From the NCBI GenBank assembly GCA_003151275.1, contig PLXC01000066.1, positions 1 through 64,000 on the forward strand: a stretch of DNA of 64,000 nucleotides. Reading direction: 5' to 3'. Source of the DNA: Candidatus Melainabacteria bacterium. Its GTDB lineage: Bacteria; Cyanobacteriota; Vampirovibrionia; Obscuribacterales; Obscuribacteraceae. Positions 32,050 to 41,556 of this stretch are shown piece by piece. A program made the position numbers and the translations under genes. Every line of letters starts with the position of its first letter. Within the stretch, counting starts at the first letter, position 1. The notes under the pieces are model-generated. The model saw nothing but the letters and a program-made list of their open reading frames with translations. It did no database searches and had not been told where the DNA came from.

Positions 32050-33351
32050 TCAGTATTCATCGAAGCATTCGACTTTTTCGCCAGTATCTTGATCTTGCAC
32101 TTTTGTAGCCGCAGTTTTCCGTTCCAATCTGAAGATTGATTGAGCTAACTTCGGATTCTTCGCGAACAGCGTATCTATGTTGGACACTACAGGTGCTTCA
32201 TCACCGGGATGGACTATTGGTCTTGACCTTCCCTTCGCATCAAGACTCTTCGTGCCATCTAACTTCATAATGTCTTGGGTCAGGTGCCAAACATCTTTGT
32301 TTGACGCACCTTTTTCGCCCTCATCATTGCCTGCGTTCAGAAGCCGTTTAGCTACGTGCCACTGCCCTTCACCCTTTTGATAGGTCGACAATGTATCAAC
32401 TTGAGCAAATACATCGCTATGGTTGGGCATTCCCGGGTCTGGCGGTGCAGTTTTCTCTGCCTGCACAGTTATACAAGGTGGCTCTGGTGGCTCTGCTGAA
32501 GGCGCAGTTTTAACATCTTTCGCGGCGTAAACAGCAACTAGCGAATCATAATCTTCGATGGAGTTTATTTTCACATGATCGAGACCTGCTCTTCGAGCAA
32601 GAGCGCGCGCACTGAATCCGGTGAAGTTCTCACCTGTGAGTTCAGGATATTTTCCGTTCAATAAATCGCTAACATAGGCGGCATTTTCTGGCGTATAGGG
32701 ACTGGTGCCAGCATTCTCAGTCTTGTTGTTCACTTCATAGGCGGTCAGGAATCTACGCATGTCGCGTTCGCTGACCCGTCCATCACATTCACCGTTATGA
32801 GATGCATCCAAGATTGCCATCAAAGGTGGTGACCCCTGGAAAAGTGGTGCGGCATCGTCGCGCAAACCTTGGTGGCGCTCCTCTCTATTTTTTGCGCGAG
32901 TCTCCTGCCGATCGTAGGCTCGCAGATCTGCTTTATCAATCAAATCGTCACTTGCGCCTAGCCAGTTTCTTTTTGCCACTGAGTCGAATTGTGAGTGCCC
33001 ACCGTCATCTTTTAACAGTTGGTTGGCTAGCATTGCATCAAGATCCGCTTTCGTTGAACCGCCTCTGTTCGTGTAATCAGCTACTTCACCTTTGGAAATT
33101 CCGAAATCATCTTTATAAGTATCGATTTTGTCGTAATCGTTTTGCAGCCATCCCACAGCGACTTTGGGCAGTATGCCTGACTGTTCAAGCTGACCAGTTA
33201 AAGCAGTCGTTGCAGCAGCGCCGTTGTGCTCTTTGTATTGTTTGAGTTCGTCGAGCAACCGTGTATAAGCATGAGCCTCAGCATTGCGGCCGGGTGTTTC
33301 AAGTTGAGTTTGCACTTTCTGAACGATCGCATCCGCTTCTGAATTGGGCAT
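32050..33351 (-). CDS. Protein with EF-hand-like loop and LysM-like C-terminal domain
   Basis: The N-terminal third is helical and hydrophilic with Asp-rich segments. DASHNGECDGRVSERD (near residue 183) matches a calcium-binding EF-hand-like loop with acidic residues at positions 1, 9 and 16. The C-terminal region with YQKGEGQWHVAKRLLNAG, DVWHLTQDIMKLDG and IVHPGDEAPV resembles a LysM motif (peptidoglycan/chitin binding). A Pro-rich linker (PPEPPCITVQ) separates them. There is no signal peptide. The ATG has no strong ribosome-binding site. The frameshifted small gene lies 37 bases downstream on the same strand. The function is unknown. Confidence 0.6.
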   Translation of the reverse strand: MPNSEADAIVQKVQTQLETPGRNAEAHAYTRLLDELKQYKEHNGAAATTALTGQLEQSGILPKVAVGWLQNDYDKIDTYKDDFGISKGEVADYTNRGGSTKADLDAMLANQLLKDDGGHSQFDSVAKRNWLGASDDLIDKADLRAYDRQETRAKNREERHQGLRDDAAPLFQGSPPLMAILDASHNGECDGRVSERDMRRFLTAYEVNNKTENAGTSPYTPENAAYVSDLLNGKYPELTGENFTGFSARALARRAGLDHVKINSIEDYDSLVAVYAAKDVKTAPSAEPPEPPCITVQAEKTAPPDPGMPNHSDVFAQVDTLSTYQKGEGQWHVAKRLLNAGNDEGEKGASNKDVWHLTQDIMKLDGTKSLDAKGRSRPIVHPGDEAPVVSNIDTLFAKNPKLAQSIFRLERKTAATKVQDQDTGEKVECFDEY

Positions 33352-33574
33352 TTGAGAAACTCCTGATGAAGATCTGTTTGCAGTTCTATTCAGTTCGAAA
33401 CTGAACCTGCGTTCTTTTGAGGGATGCGCCGAGTATGCTTGTCTTAAATAACATTCAGATAACAGACCAGCGAATGTCCAATCCTTTAATAGAATGGAAT
33501 CCAGTTTGGTGAGGCTGGGCCTCGTTGACCGCTAACAGTGACCGTTCTGGAAAATCTTCCTGGCGTCTACATGA

Positions 33575-34663
33575 TTATGTTTCAGTCGGGAGTTGAGGGT
33601 CAGTCGGGAATTGAGTGTCCGATTTATCCGGGGCGTCAACACTGTTCGGACGCAGCATTTCTCCCAACCATCCACCAATTGCGCCGATGATAGCTAAACC
33701 AAGCGACCATTTGAGAAACACAGGAATCTCTTTGCCGATCAACACTCCGACAAACACACCCAGCAAGCTAAGTCCTATGGCGGATTCTCTCATCGAGATC
33801 GATTTCTTTGGTGCGCAAAATGGTGCCAGGAATCCAGTAAAGAAAAGACCAATGATCACTCCAGCCCCCAATGTTTCGTTGGAATATTGCATGGGCCGCC
33901 ATGGCAGTTCAATGCGAGCGATGAGCGCAAGGGCAATTGACACCGCTAGTCCCAACAGAAAAATAAATCCAATCCAGCCCCACTGCAGCGGTTTTGTAAA
34001 ATCAGAAAAGCGAATTCGCACATGGTTGCCGTCGATTTCGCCCATGTGCTTTCGATAGATCAACCAAAGTACGCTGGTTAGTAACCCGAACAGTACCAGT
34101 AATAAAATTGGGGAGGAGCCAATACTGAAGGTAAGAGCATCATATGCACCATGCAGGAAACTTGATAGTGCCAGACTCATAACGATGAGAGCACATGCCG
34201 AGTATGTAAATCGTCGCGTTCTTCCAACCGCGATCGCCCACGGCACAGACAATAGAACGTGCGCTGGAACGGTTGCCAGCATTCTCAAGACAATGGTGCT
34301 CGGGTTCATTGATACGAAAAATCCGATATTTTCTGCGAAGGCAAAACCTAGTGCTGCTGCCGCAGCGACTACGATTCTGTCCGATGTTTCTTTAACTGGA
34401 ATTGATGTGCGTAGTGCAAGAACAGTAGCGATAAATTTGAAAATTTCCTCGGTCGGTCCAATAACGAGGAAATCGTTGAGCATGAAATTTTGAGTCATGA
34501 AGGTCGTGCCGATGCTTTCAAGTTTCCACGCCGGCAAGATGGCGATCGCGCCGTATACAAACGCTCGGGCGAGCGGATCAAGAGGCTGGCGCTTTCCACC
34601 TTTAGCCCAGAACCACCACAACCATAGAAGGCTCGGCGCAAGTGCTAGCAGAATTACGTGCAC
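33575..34663 (-). CDS. PrsW-family intramembrane metalloprotease
   Basis: The three family motifs are present in order: GPTEEIFKF (Glu72, Glu73, Lys76), ALGFAFAENIGFF (Glu111) and PAHVLLS (His135). Eight or more hydrophobic helices are predicted. PrsW proteins cleave membrane-bound anti-sigma factors in Firmicutes, and other members have unassigned targets. The C-terminal half (about 210-340) adds helices beyond the core. GTG 34663 follows AGGGAG at suitable spacing. No sigma/anti-sigma pair is visible nearby, so the target is unknown. Confidence 0.88.
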   Translation of the reverse strand: MHVILLALAPSLLWLWWFWAKGGKRQPLDPLARAFVYGAIAILPAWKLESIGTTFMTQNFMLNDFLVIGPTEEIFKFIATVLALRTSIPVKETSDRIVVAAAAALGFAFAENIGFFVSMNPSTIVLRMLATVPAHVLLSVPWAIAVGRTRRFTYSACALIVMSLALSSFLHGAYDALTFSIGSSPILLLVLFGLLTSVLWLIYRKHMGEIDGNHVRIRFSDFTKPLQWGWIGFIFLLGLAVSIALALIARIELPWRPMQYSNETLGAGVIIGLFFTGFLAPFCAPKKSISMRESAIGLSLLGVFVGVLIGKEIPVFLKWSLGLAIIGAIGGWLGEMLRPNSVDAPDKSDTQFPTDPQLPTET

Positions 34664-35158
34664 AAGACTCCCTGCACTTTGCCAGAAGAATTTTTGCGCG
34701 TCATGGAAGATTCATTCAAATTACTCAGTAGCATCACTTTCGATTAGGTGGTAACAAAATTTTGCCTCTGTTTGCCTGGCATTATGAAGCTCAACTCTCG
34801 TTCTTTATGAGCGTTTCAATTCATCATAGTCCAAGTGCAATTTTTGGATCGAAGATGGTTTGTAGACGACTCGAACCTCAAACCACGAGTACACGAGGGT
34901 TCTCTTGTCTAGTCGTGGATTTGTCTCCCAACTCTCGGTTAACTGAACAAACTCTTATTTCATTCGAATAAAGTTCTTTAGGTTCTTTGACAGCTCAGCT
35001 TGGCGAACGACAACCGAAAACTATTGATGCAACAGGACTTCCGGTTCTTGGGTTCGTTTCCTTCTTTCGACAAGCCCGCAAAAGTTGCGGCAGAAATAAT
35101 TATGAAACGATGCAACCGAACTACCACGAGTTCGTCTATCTTTTTGGAGGAACGAGAA
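34664..35158. other. Intergenic region, no gene supported; imperfect hairpin
   Basis: Short frames on both strands lack protein-like features. Positions 34883-34918 form an imperfect stem (CCACGA with TCGTGG, and an inner ACACGAG/CTCTTGT stretch), possibly a regulatory hairpin upstream of the XRE regulator. TTGACA at 34987-34992 has no acceptable -10 partner. Confidence 0.4.
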
Positions 35159-35416
35159 ATGCCAAATAATAGACATAAACACAAAGAACTCTATCGTTGT
35201 TTAGGTGAGGTCATAACCCATCGAAGAAAACGTCTAGGACTCTCACAAGAAGAGTTGTCCGAAGCCTCAGGCGTTGATCGATCGTTTCTCAGCAGCGTTG
35301 AACGCGGAAAAAGAAATCCTAGCTTTGGCACCGTTGCCAGCATCGCGTCGGGGCTTAAGATGCGCTACACACGTCTTGTAAGCAACTGCGAAGAATGCGC
35401 AAGTAAGGCAAGCTAA
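35159..35416 (+). CDS. XRE/Cro-CI-type helix-turn-helix regulator
   Basis: GGAGG stands seven bases before ATG 35159, which fixes the start; a longer in-frame extension is not protein-like. The 85-residue protein is nearly a bare HTH_3 domain: VITHRRKRLGLSQEELSEASGVDRSFLSSVERGKRNPSFGTVASIA, read here in pieces (LGLSQEELSEASGV is the first helix pair, SFLSSVERGKRNP the recognition helix and turn). It binds DNA as a dimer and typically controls its own or nearby genes. CEEC near the C-terminus is a possible metal/redox pair. The target is not known. Confidence 0.85.
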   Translation: MPNNRHKHKELYRCLGEVITHRRKRLGLSQEELSEASGVDRSFLSSVERGKRNPSFGTVASIASGLKMRYTRLVSNCEECASKAS

Positions 35417-35467
35417 TAGACAAAAATTGATATAAATTTGGTGCGTGCAGAAATCCTGCAGGCAAGC

Positions 35468-36187
35468 TCAGCTTTGCCGAACCCTGGCGGTGGGTTTATA
35501 GTCGAACATTTCAAGTGGAATTGGCTGATCGAAGGCAATATTCGAGTAAGTGCAGGTGACTTTCGTGTCGTAGTCCTTCATGTTGCTTTGGATTTTTACC
35601 AGGTCGGCAATCTGTTCAGGCGTGAATTTACCTTTGAAAATTTCCAGTTCTCTCGGTGAAATAGTGGTTGGCTGGATGTGTCTGGTGTACTCCAGTCGCA
35701 CTATGTTCATATTGATTCTGTCGAGCCAGATGTCTTGCTTTTGAGTTTTCCAGATACCCCTCAGGTGAATCAATTCGCCATCTTTGCTGAGCACTTCCTT
35801 GACCAGCTCTATTGAAGTGAACTCGGCTAGACTGCGCCCCGCAACTTGATCCGGCATTAGCAGGCGTGGAATTGTGTGTGCCGAGCCGCTGGAGACTCCT
35901 GTTGCCCCTGCGATGGCAGCGCTCAAATGTTCTTGCTCTTCCGATTTGCCGAGAAAATAAAGGTGAGACTTTTTTCCGTCGCACCAGACTGTGTTGCCAT
36001 CTCCATAGCCGTCTTCCCAGTAAAATCTGAAATAACTTGGTCTGACAAAAAAGGTCTTGAACGATATCGATTGCGGAGGCTGCCTGGCTTCATCGGTAGA
36101 GGTCGTAATCACTTGTCCTTCGTCTTTGTAGGATTTGCAATTCTTGTACTTGTCCAGCATATGATCGAAAATCGATTTTGCGTCCAA
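35468..36187 (-). CDS. LolA/LolB-fold-like protein (DUF2092-like)
   Basis: The order of blocks fits the outer-membrane lipoprotein-sorting (LolA) fold: an N-terminal helix AKSIFDHMLDKYKNCKSYKD, strand GQVITTST, FKTFFVRPSYFRFYWED, NTVWCDGKKSHLYF, later DIWLDRINMNIVRLEYTR and a final TYSNIAFDQPIPLEMFDY. Members bind hydrophobic ligands or lipoproteins in the periplasm, but no signal peptide is visible from TTG 36187, which has GAGGG eight bases upstream. Either an upstream start is missed or it is cytoplasmic. It converges on the XRE gene. Confidence 0.6.
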   Translation of the reverse strand: MDAKSIFDHMLDKYKNCKSYKDEGQVITTSTDEARQPPQSISFKTFFVRPSYFRFYWEDGYGDGNTVWCDGKKSHLYFLGKSEEQEHLSAAIAGATGVSSGSAHTIPRLLMPDQVAGRSLAEFTSIELVKEVLSKDGELIHLRGIWKTQKQDIWLDRINMNIVRLEYTRHIQPTTISPRELEIFKGKFTPEQIADLVKIQSNMKDYDTKVTCTYSNIAFDQPIPLEMFDYKPTARVRQS

Positions 36188-36369
36188 GGGCGTTCCCTCA
36201 CTTTGTCAGCTTGCTGATATTCTTCAGGCTCAGTTTACCAGGTATGCTGGTCTCTCACCCTGATAGGAGGTTGTTGAGAACGCTGAATATGCTTTGTGTT
36301 TCTTAGTTTTAGGGAGCAATTTGAGGCGCGATTGAGTAAACTTTTGGCAGAATTAAAAGGGAGCCCAAC

Positions 36370-36867
36370 ATGACTATTCATACGGCAGTTCGAAGAGAAT
36401 TGAAGGTTCTCGATCCTAATTTCGAGCAAAAGGTCCGAGAGAGTTTTAAGCATCAAGGTGTTATGCAGGCTCACGGCGGGGAGCTTGTGCATGTCGGGTT
36501 GGGCACGGTCGAAGTTCATGTGCCCTTCTCGAACGCTCTTGCCCAGCAGCACGGGTTTTTCCATGGCGGCATAGTCGCTATGGTTGCGGACACAGCATCT
36601 GGTTTCGCTACCTATACTGTTTTGAGTCCTGATGAGGAATGTCTGTCAGCGGAGTTCAAGATCAATTTTTTGTATCCAGCTAACGGTACCAAATTGATCG
36701 GACGTGGTGGCATCATAAAAGTCGGGAAAACTCTCGTAGTCGCCGAAGCAACCGTATCAGTTGTGCGCGATGGCGAGGAGATTGACTGCGCCTTCATGCT
36801 CCATACATTGGCTAGAACCACGCATGTTAAAAGCGGCGTTGCTAACGACGTTATGCAAAAATGCTAA
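36370..36867 (+). CDS. PaaI-family hotdog thioesterase
   Basis: The hotdog core is clear: FFHGGIVAMVADTASGFATY with the HGG turn and catalytic-type Asp, followed by LSAEFKINFLYPANGTKLIGRG, then VVAEATVSVV. Members hydrolyse acyl- or aromatic acyl-CoA in the cytoplasm. Length (165 residues) is normal with a 25-residue N-terminal extension. ATG follows AAGGGAG with good spacing. The substrate cannot be told from the neighbours. Confidence 0.88.
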   Translation: MTIHTAVRRELKVLDPNFEQKVRESFKHQGVMQAHGGELVHVGLGTVEVHVPFSNALAQQHGFFHGGIVAMVADTASGFATYTVLSPDEECLSAEFKINFLYPANGTKLIGRGGIIKVGKTLVVAEATVSVVRDGEEIDCAFMLHTLARTTHVKSGVANDVMQKC

Positions 36868-37040
36868 CGCTCTGAATTACGCCACCACATATAGTTTTCT
36901 ACGAAGAACTAAAGTGATGGAAAGATACGCCTTAAATAAGCTATTGGTGCCCATTTTACGCCTTGCGAAGACAAAGCTGGGGCTGGACGAGCAACGCAAG
37001 AGACTGGGCGTTCGTTGGTGAATATAACTAAGCAGACTTA

Positions 37041-38330
37041 CTAAGCGACACCGGCCTGTTTCAAAAGGTCCTTGGCTTGCGGGAGGGCACCATCAACTTT
37101 GGCAACATAAGCGGCTTGGTCTTGAGGGCGTTCCGCGTTGAATGCGACCTGTCCTGGATCTCCTGAACCGGCTTTAGCAAAATGTGACAAAGCGATTTCA
37201 GCGTTATGCCGAGGATCCTCACGCGAGGCCACAGTCATACCAGTTCCTTCTCCGCCAGCGTCGTTAAGCTGGAACAGTCCTATGCTATGTCCCCCGTCAC
37301 CAGCCGCCTTGTTGTTACCGCCGCTCTCTACGAGCATGTCGGCCACAGCAGTTGCTGGATCCACACCTAATTGTTTAGCTACGTCGGCTACGATTTTTAC
37401 GTTGTCTAGTAAAGTTTGATGACTAACAGCTGTCGATGCACCATCGTAACTGGAACCGCCGCCAGTAGCGGCGCCACTTGTGTCGCCAACAGCACCGCTG
37501 CTGCCTCCACCGCTGCTGCCACCGCCGCTGCCACCGCCGGCGCCGGAGTCGCCACCGCCGCCGCCGCTGCTGCCACCACCGCTGCCGCCACTGCTGCCGC
37601 CACCACCTGAGCCAGAGTCGCTACCGCCGCCACTTGAGCCACCACTACTGCTGCCACCACCGCCGGAGCCAGCATCGGAGGGCTGCGGCTGAGGAGTTGG
37701 AGTGGGGGGTGGATTGTCAGTTGGCGGCACCGGCTGAGACGGGCTGGGCTGGGCCTCGTATGCTTGTTCCTCAGCGGGAGTAACGGTGTTGTTGTTCTGA
37801 CTATCGCCTTTGTTCGGGTAGTTTGTGTCTGGCTGGGAGTCCAAAATAGATTGCCACATCTCCGGAACTTTGGTTCCTGGATTGGCTGCTTTGAATGCAG
37901 AGACTAGATCGCTAATTGCTTGCTTTTGCAGTTTGTCCGCGTATTGCTTTACTTGCTTGGCGCTATTGTTTCCTTCAACTTCAATCTTGACTGATCCGTC
38001 GGAACTAGGCGTGGCTTTGGGATTCTTAACCATTTTGCCTTCAGTATTTAAGTAGTAATCTGGTTGCTTACCGCTTTTCGCATCTTCTGCCGGAGTGCTA
38101 AAACTGATTTTGCTAGGATCGGTTGCTAATAATTGAGTTTTGGCTGCTGGTGTGGGATAGATGTCGTTGGTAAAAGTAATGTGGGAAGGTAATTCTTTGG
38201 CTGGTGCACTGGCTCGAATCGAGTCCGGCATCAAAGTAGAATGCACATATGATGATAGGGAGCCGGTTTGGGGCGAATCAAGGGCGCCATGCGTTGGCGC
38301 ATCGAGAGTCGCAGAGCGAGGTGGCGACAT
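37041..38330 (-). CDS. Lysozyme-like (SLT-type) domain protein with long Gly/Ser linker
   Basis: Residues 1-200 are a hydrophilic, Pro/Ser-rich region. Residues about 201-295 are low complexity: first PPT/QPQP, then nearly pure Gly-Ser. Residues about 303-429 resemble a transglycosylase fold: DMLVESGGNNKAAGDGGHSIGLFQL with the catalytic Glu335 in a VESGG motif, and DPRHNAEIALSHFAKAG. It probably cuts peptidoglycan. There is no signal peptide, so export must use another route or the start is wrong. High-GC linker DNA differs from its surroundings. Mirror ORFs in other frames are by-products of that repeat. Confidence 0.75.
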   Translation of the reverse strand: MSPPRSATLDAPTHGALDSPQTGSLSSYVHSTLMPDSIRASAPAKELPSHITFTNDIYPTPAAKTQLLATDPSKISFSTPAEDAKSGKQPDYYLNTEGKMVKNPKATPSSDGSVKIEVEGNNSAKQVKQYADKLQKQAISDLVSAFKAANPGTKVPEMWQSILDSQPDTNYPNKGDSQNNNTVTPAEEQAYEAQPSPSQPVPPTDNPPPTPTPQPQPSDAGSGGGGSSSGGSSGGGSDSGSGGGGSSGGSGGGSSGGGGGDSGAGGGSGGGSSGGGSSGAVGDTSGAATGGGSSYDGASTAVSHQTLLDNVKIVADVAKQLGVDPATAVADMLVESGGNNKAAGDGGHSIGLFQLNDAGGEGTGMTVASREDPRHNAEIALSHFAKAGSGDPGQVAFNAERPQDQAAYVAKVDGALPQAKDLLKQAGVA

Positions 38331-38525
38331 GGGAAATCCTCAGCAAACAAAAGTACATTGGACCAGTGGGGTAAGCCAAGACACGTCTGTTGACTAGTAA
38401 TATATTATTTGGGCGCTCTTAGTGTAACAGACACCTTCTGATTGTCAATATCCGATTTTCAGATGGGCAGCGCTTGCTTTTTGGAGCGAGAATGAGGGAG
38501 TTCCAACGCTGCAAGGCAGTCTCTT

Positions 38526-39326
38526 TTAGTCACCGACGCCCATGTCCTTCGAAAGATCCTCTAATTGCTTGCGACGTGCGTTGTCCGAAATGACTTCAAT
38601 CTCGCGCGTTACCTTTTTAAAGCCGTGAGGATACTTGAAGAAGTCGGAAGGAATAGATTTTTCCTTGATTTCCGACGTGGAGAGAATGGCATAATTACCT
38701 CGAAAATCAAGGAACGAATTGCTTTGTCCAAATTTTTGCTTGTTCATGCGATCGCCAAGCGGAATACCGGGAAGAGGCGGTTGATAAAACAACTTCGCTA
38801 GGATTTTAGTAGGCTGAATTGCAAATCCCTTCTTTTCGAGAATGAGATAGTAACCCAAGGTATTTGGAGATTCTTTCAGGGAGCGTGATCGAGGATTCGC
38901 CGGAATAATAAATTTGGAAACCTCGACGCCCGAAACTTTCATCGAACCGGCGCGAAGCTTTGGCCAACGTTCATTCATACCACCACCTGCTGATGGTACG
39001 TACGAGAAGCTGAGCTCGTGCGCCAGGAACTTTTCGTACGGCATTTCTACCGCTGCATTCATAGTCGGATTAAACATCACGACTCGCCAATCAGGAGCTT
39101 TCGCGACTAAGTACGCGTTGTTGTCCATACAGTCAACCCGAAGGGCATCCGCGTTTACATAAGTGAGAACGTGACCAAGCACGGCATTGGTTTGGGTCAA
39201 TACATATGTGGACTTCGCATCTTTGGTCGCTGCCGTGGCCCTTTGGATAAATAACGAACTTTGCATAAATTGGCTAGCGACCATTGTGCAAATTATTGCG
39301 ATCACAGATTTGCTGCCTTCAATCAT
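38526..39326 (-). CDS. Hypothetical secreted protein
   Basis: A probable signal peptide (residues about 7-32, ending ATAA) starts the protein. The mature part has YVLTQTNAVLGHVLTYVN, an AYLVAKAPDWRVVMFNP strand pair, and a charged C-terminus (REIEVISDNARRKQ). The pattern of beta strands suggests a LolA-like or carboxypeptidase-like exported protein, but no family can be named. It is divergent from the NDH-2 fusion gene with a 115-base gap. Confidence 0.6.
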   Translation of the reverse strand: MIEGSKSVIAIICTMVASQFMQSSLFIQRATAATKDAKSTYVLTQTNAVLGHVLTYVNADALRVDCMDNNAYLVAKAPDWRVVMFNPTMNAAVEMPYEKFLAHELSFSYVPSAGGGMNERWPKLRAGSMKVSGVEVSKFIIPANPRSRSLKESPNTLGYYLILEKKGFAIQPTKILAKLFYQPPLPGIPLGDRMNKQKFGQSNSFLDFRGNYAILSTSEIKEKSIPSDFFKYPHGFKKVTREIEVISDNARRKQLEDLSKDMGVGD

Positions 39327-39441
39327 TTGCCGTCACCTTTGCCTATCTTTCCCTACTACTCTTTTCCCTGCCAGGATGTTAAACGCATCGTGTTTCATAC
39401 ACCAATGTGATATATAAGGGATTGCTGATGGGGGCATAATC

Positions 39442-41541
39442 ATGTCAACTCAAACAGTCATCATTTTGGGCGGGGGCTTTGCCGGCGTAAAATGCGCACG
39501 TGCTCTTAGCAAATTGTTTGGTTCATCGCCTCATCGTATTGTTTTATTCAATCGCGAAAATCATATGGTTTTTCACCCTTTGCTTGCGGAAGTGGCAAGT
39601 GCGGCTGCTCAACCAAAAGATGTAGCGGCACCACTGCGACAGCTGATTAAAGATGCAGAATGTCGCACTGAAGAAGTTTTGAACATCGATCTGGACAAGA
39701 AATTTATAGACTACGAATCACACAACGGACTGCGTCGACAGATGCCTTACGATCACCTGGTGATCGCTTGTGGCAATGAGGCGAACATGGCTCTTGTTCC
39801 TGGTATGGATGAACATGCCTTTGGCCTGAAAACGATTGGCGATGCAGTTGCACTGCAAGCGCATATTATGGAACAGATGGAGAAAGCCGAAGTATGTGAC
39901 GATGAAGCAGGCAAGCGTTGGTATTTATCCTTCGTCGTGGTCGGTGGCGGATTTAGTGGCGTCGAAGTCGCTGGTGAGATCAATGATTTGGTGCGTCGGA
40001 GTTGCAAGTTTTTTAAACACATCAATAAAGATGACGTTAGAGTGACGATCGTACACTCGCGCGAATATTTGCTTCCTGAAGTAAATGCATCTCTTCGTGA
40101 TTCTGCCAAGCAGAGGATGGAGCGGGCTGGAGTGCGCGTGCTTCTTCAAGCTCAGGCTGCACGTGCCACTCGGGAAGGCGTCGTTTTGAAAGACGATACG
40201 CATCTTCCGGCAGGCACGGTGGTGTGCACAATTGGCACCACTCCATCGCCCTTAATTCAGAGAATGAGTGGTTCGAAAATTAATAACCGCCTTGTCACCG
40301 AGCATGACATGAGCTTGCCTGGATATCCCAATGTTTGGGCTATTGGAGATTGTGCTGCGATTGTCAACGCTCACGATGGAAAATTGAGTCCGCCAGTTGG
40401 CCAATTTGCAGAGCGTCAAGGTGCACAAGTTGCCTATAACATTGTTGCGCGCATAAACGCCCGTTCGACGCGACCGTTTTCCTACCAGATGCTTGGACAG
40501 CTCTGTTCGATCGGTGGAAGAGATGCTGTCGCTGAAATCCTAGGTATGAGAATCTCAGGCTTCGCCGCATGGTTTCTTTGGCGCGGAATTTATTTGATGA
40601 AATTACCTTCCATTCCTCAGCGCATTAAAGTCGGCATCGAATGGTCTTGCGACTTGGTTTTCCCGCGCACACTTGCACATCTCAAAGCTGACCGCTCCAA
40701 GCGTGTCAGTCGCGCCTACTACGCTGCTGCTGATTGGGTGTTCCATGAAGGCGATCCAGCCACAGATTTTTACATGATTCAGCACGGCGAAGTCGAAGTT
40801 GTCAAACGTAAGGAACAAGGGCAGGAAGATGTGATTGCAGTACTTGGCGTTGGTGACTTTTTTGGCGAAGGAGCTTTGCTTGAAGGGCATTGCCGCAACG
40901 CCTCGGTCAGAGCTAGAACGAACGTGGAATTAGTAGTGCTTGGTAGAAGCGTTTTCACTGAACTTTCCAGCGCTCTTACGCCATTTAAAGAATCGCTTGC
41001 CACAGCGATGAAGAGGCGCTCAGGTACTTGGACAAACCTGGAAGACATGAGAGCTATTCTCGAATCGATTCCATTGTCGGCAGTGATGAATGCTTTACCT
41101 GGTGCGCCGTTGTATTTGGATAGCACCGCGGATGAGGCTATTGAGCGGATAAATAAACACGAACTCGATTTCTGTTCCGTCATAAATCACGAAAATGTTC
41201 TGGTGGGAATCGTCACACGTTCGGATCTATTGCGTGCTATAGAGATGTCTGCAACAGTTCCAAGAGAGCGGCGCAAATCTTTTTTGGTTAAGGATATAAT
41301 GGTGCCGGATCCGATTGCAATCACTCTTGATGAGAGCACACTGCTTGCCTTCGCCACCATGCGCGAACGCGGCATGAAACGTTTACCTATTGTCGAAAGT
41401 TCTAAGCACCGTGTTGTGCACGGCTATTTGCGGATCGAAAATATAATGGATAAAGTGGTTCAGCGCATGTCTAATGTCGAGAGAGAAAAAGTCTCTTCGA
41501 CCAGCGCATTAACCAAGGAAATCGATCGTCCGAATATCTAG
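39442..41541 (+). CDS. NDH-2-like NAD(P)H oxidoreductase fused to cNMP-binding and CBS domains
   Basis: Residues 1-390 are a type II NADH dehydrogenase-like enzyme: FAD-binding ILGGGFAGVKCARAL (8-22), NAD-binding VVGGGFSGVEVAGE (166-179), WAIGDCAAI (299-307) and the QFAERQGAQV motif. Residues about 430-510 are a cyclic-nucleotide-binding domain with FGEGALLEG and RNASVRA, keeping Glu476 and Arg485 that hold the cyclic phosphate. Residues about 555-675 are a CBS pair. NDH-2 passes electrons from NADH to quinone at the inner membrane; the extra domains suggest control by cAMP and by adenylates. It sits alone, converging on the monooxygenase gene. Confidence 0.9.
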   Translation: MSTQTVIILGGGFAGVKCARALSKLFGSSPHRIVLFNRENHMVFHPLLAEVASAAAQPKDVAAPLRQLIKDAECRTEEVLNIDLDKKFIDYESHNGLRRQMPYDHLVIACGNEANMALVPGMDEHAFGLKTIGDAVALQAHIMEQMEKAEVCDDEAGKRWYLSFVVVGGGFSGVEVAGEINDLVRRSCKFFKHINKDDVRVTIVHSREYLLPEVNASLRDSAKQRMERAGVRVLLQAQAARATREGVVLKDDTHLPAGTVVCTIGTTPSPLIQRMSGSKINNRLVTEHDMSLPGYPNVWAIGDCAAIVNAHDGKLSPPVGQFAERQGAQVAYNIVARINARSTRPFSYQMLGQLCSIGGRDAVAEILGMRISGFAAWFLWRGIYLMKLPSIPQRIKVGIEWSCDLVFPRTLAHLKADRSKRVSRAYYAAADWVFHEGDPATDFYMIQHGEVEVVKRKEQGQEDVIAVLGVGDFFGEGALLEGHCRNASVRARTNVELVVLGRSVFTELSSALTPFKESLATAMKRRSGTWTNLEDMRAILESIPLSAVMNALPGAPLYLDSTADEAIERINKHELDFCSVINHENVLVGIVTRSDLLRAIEMSATVPRERRKSFLVKDIMVPDPIAITLDESTLLAFATMRERGMKRLPIVESSKHRVVHGYLRIENIMDKVVQRMSNVEREKVSSTSALTKEIDRPNI

Positions 41542-41556
41542 TGAGTTTAGCTCACC

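Noticed and set aside
34987..34992. TTGACA upstream of the XRE gene as a promoter
   Set aside because: No acceptable -10 hexamer at 16-18 bases.
36917..37021. 34-residue plus-strand frame with a plausible helical sequence
   Set aside because: No convincing ribosome-binding site and too short to judge; could be a real small gene or remnant, left out of the features.
37406..37783. Several ORFs of Ala, Pro, His or Thr repeats
   Set aside because: By-products of the high-GC Gly/Ser linker read in other frames.
38161..38397. Plus-strand ORF at the start of the transglycosylase-like gene
   Set aside because: Antisense to the N-terminal region, no independent support.
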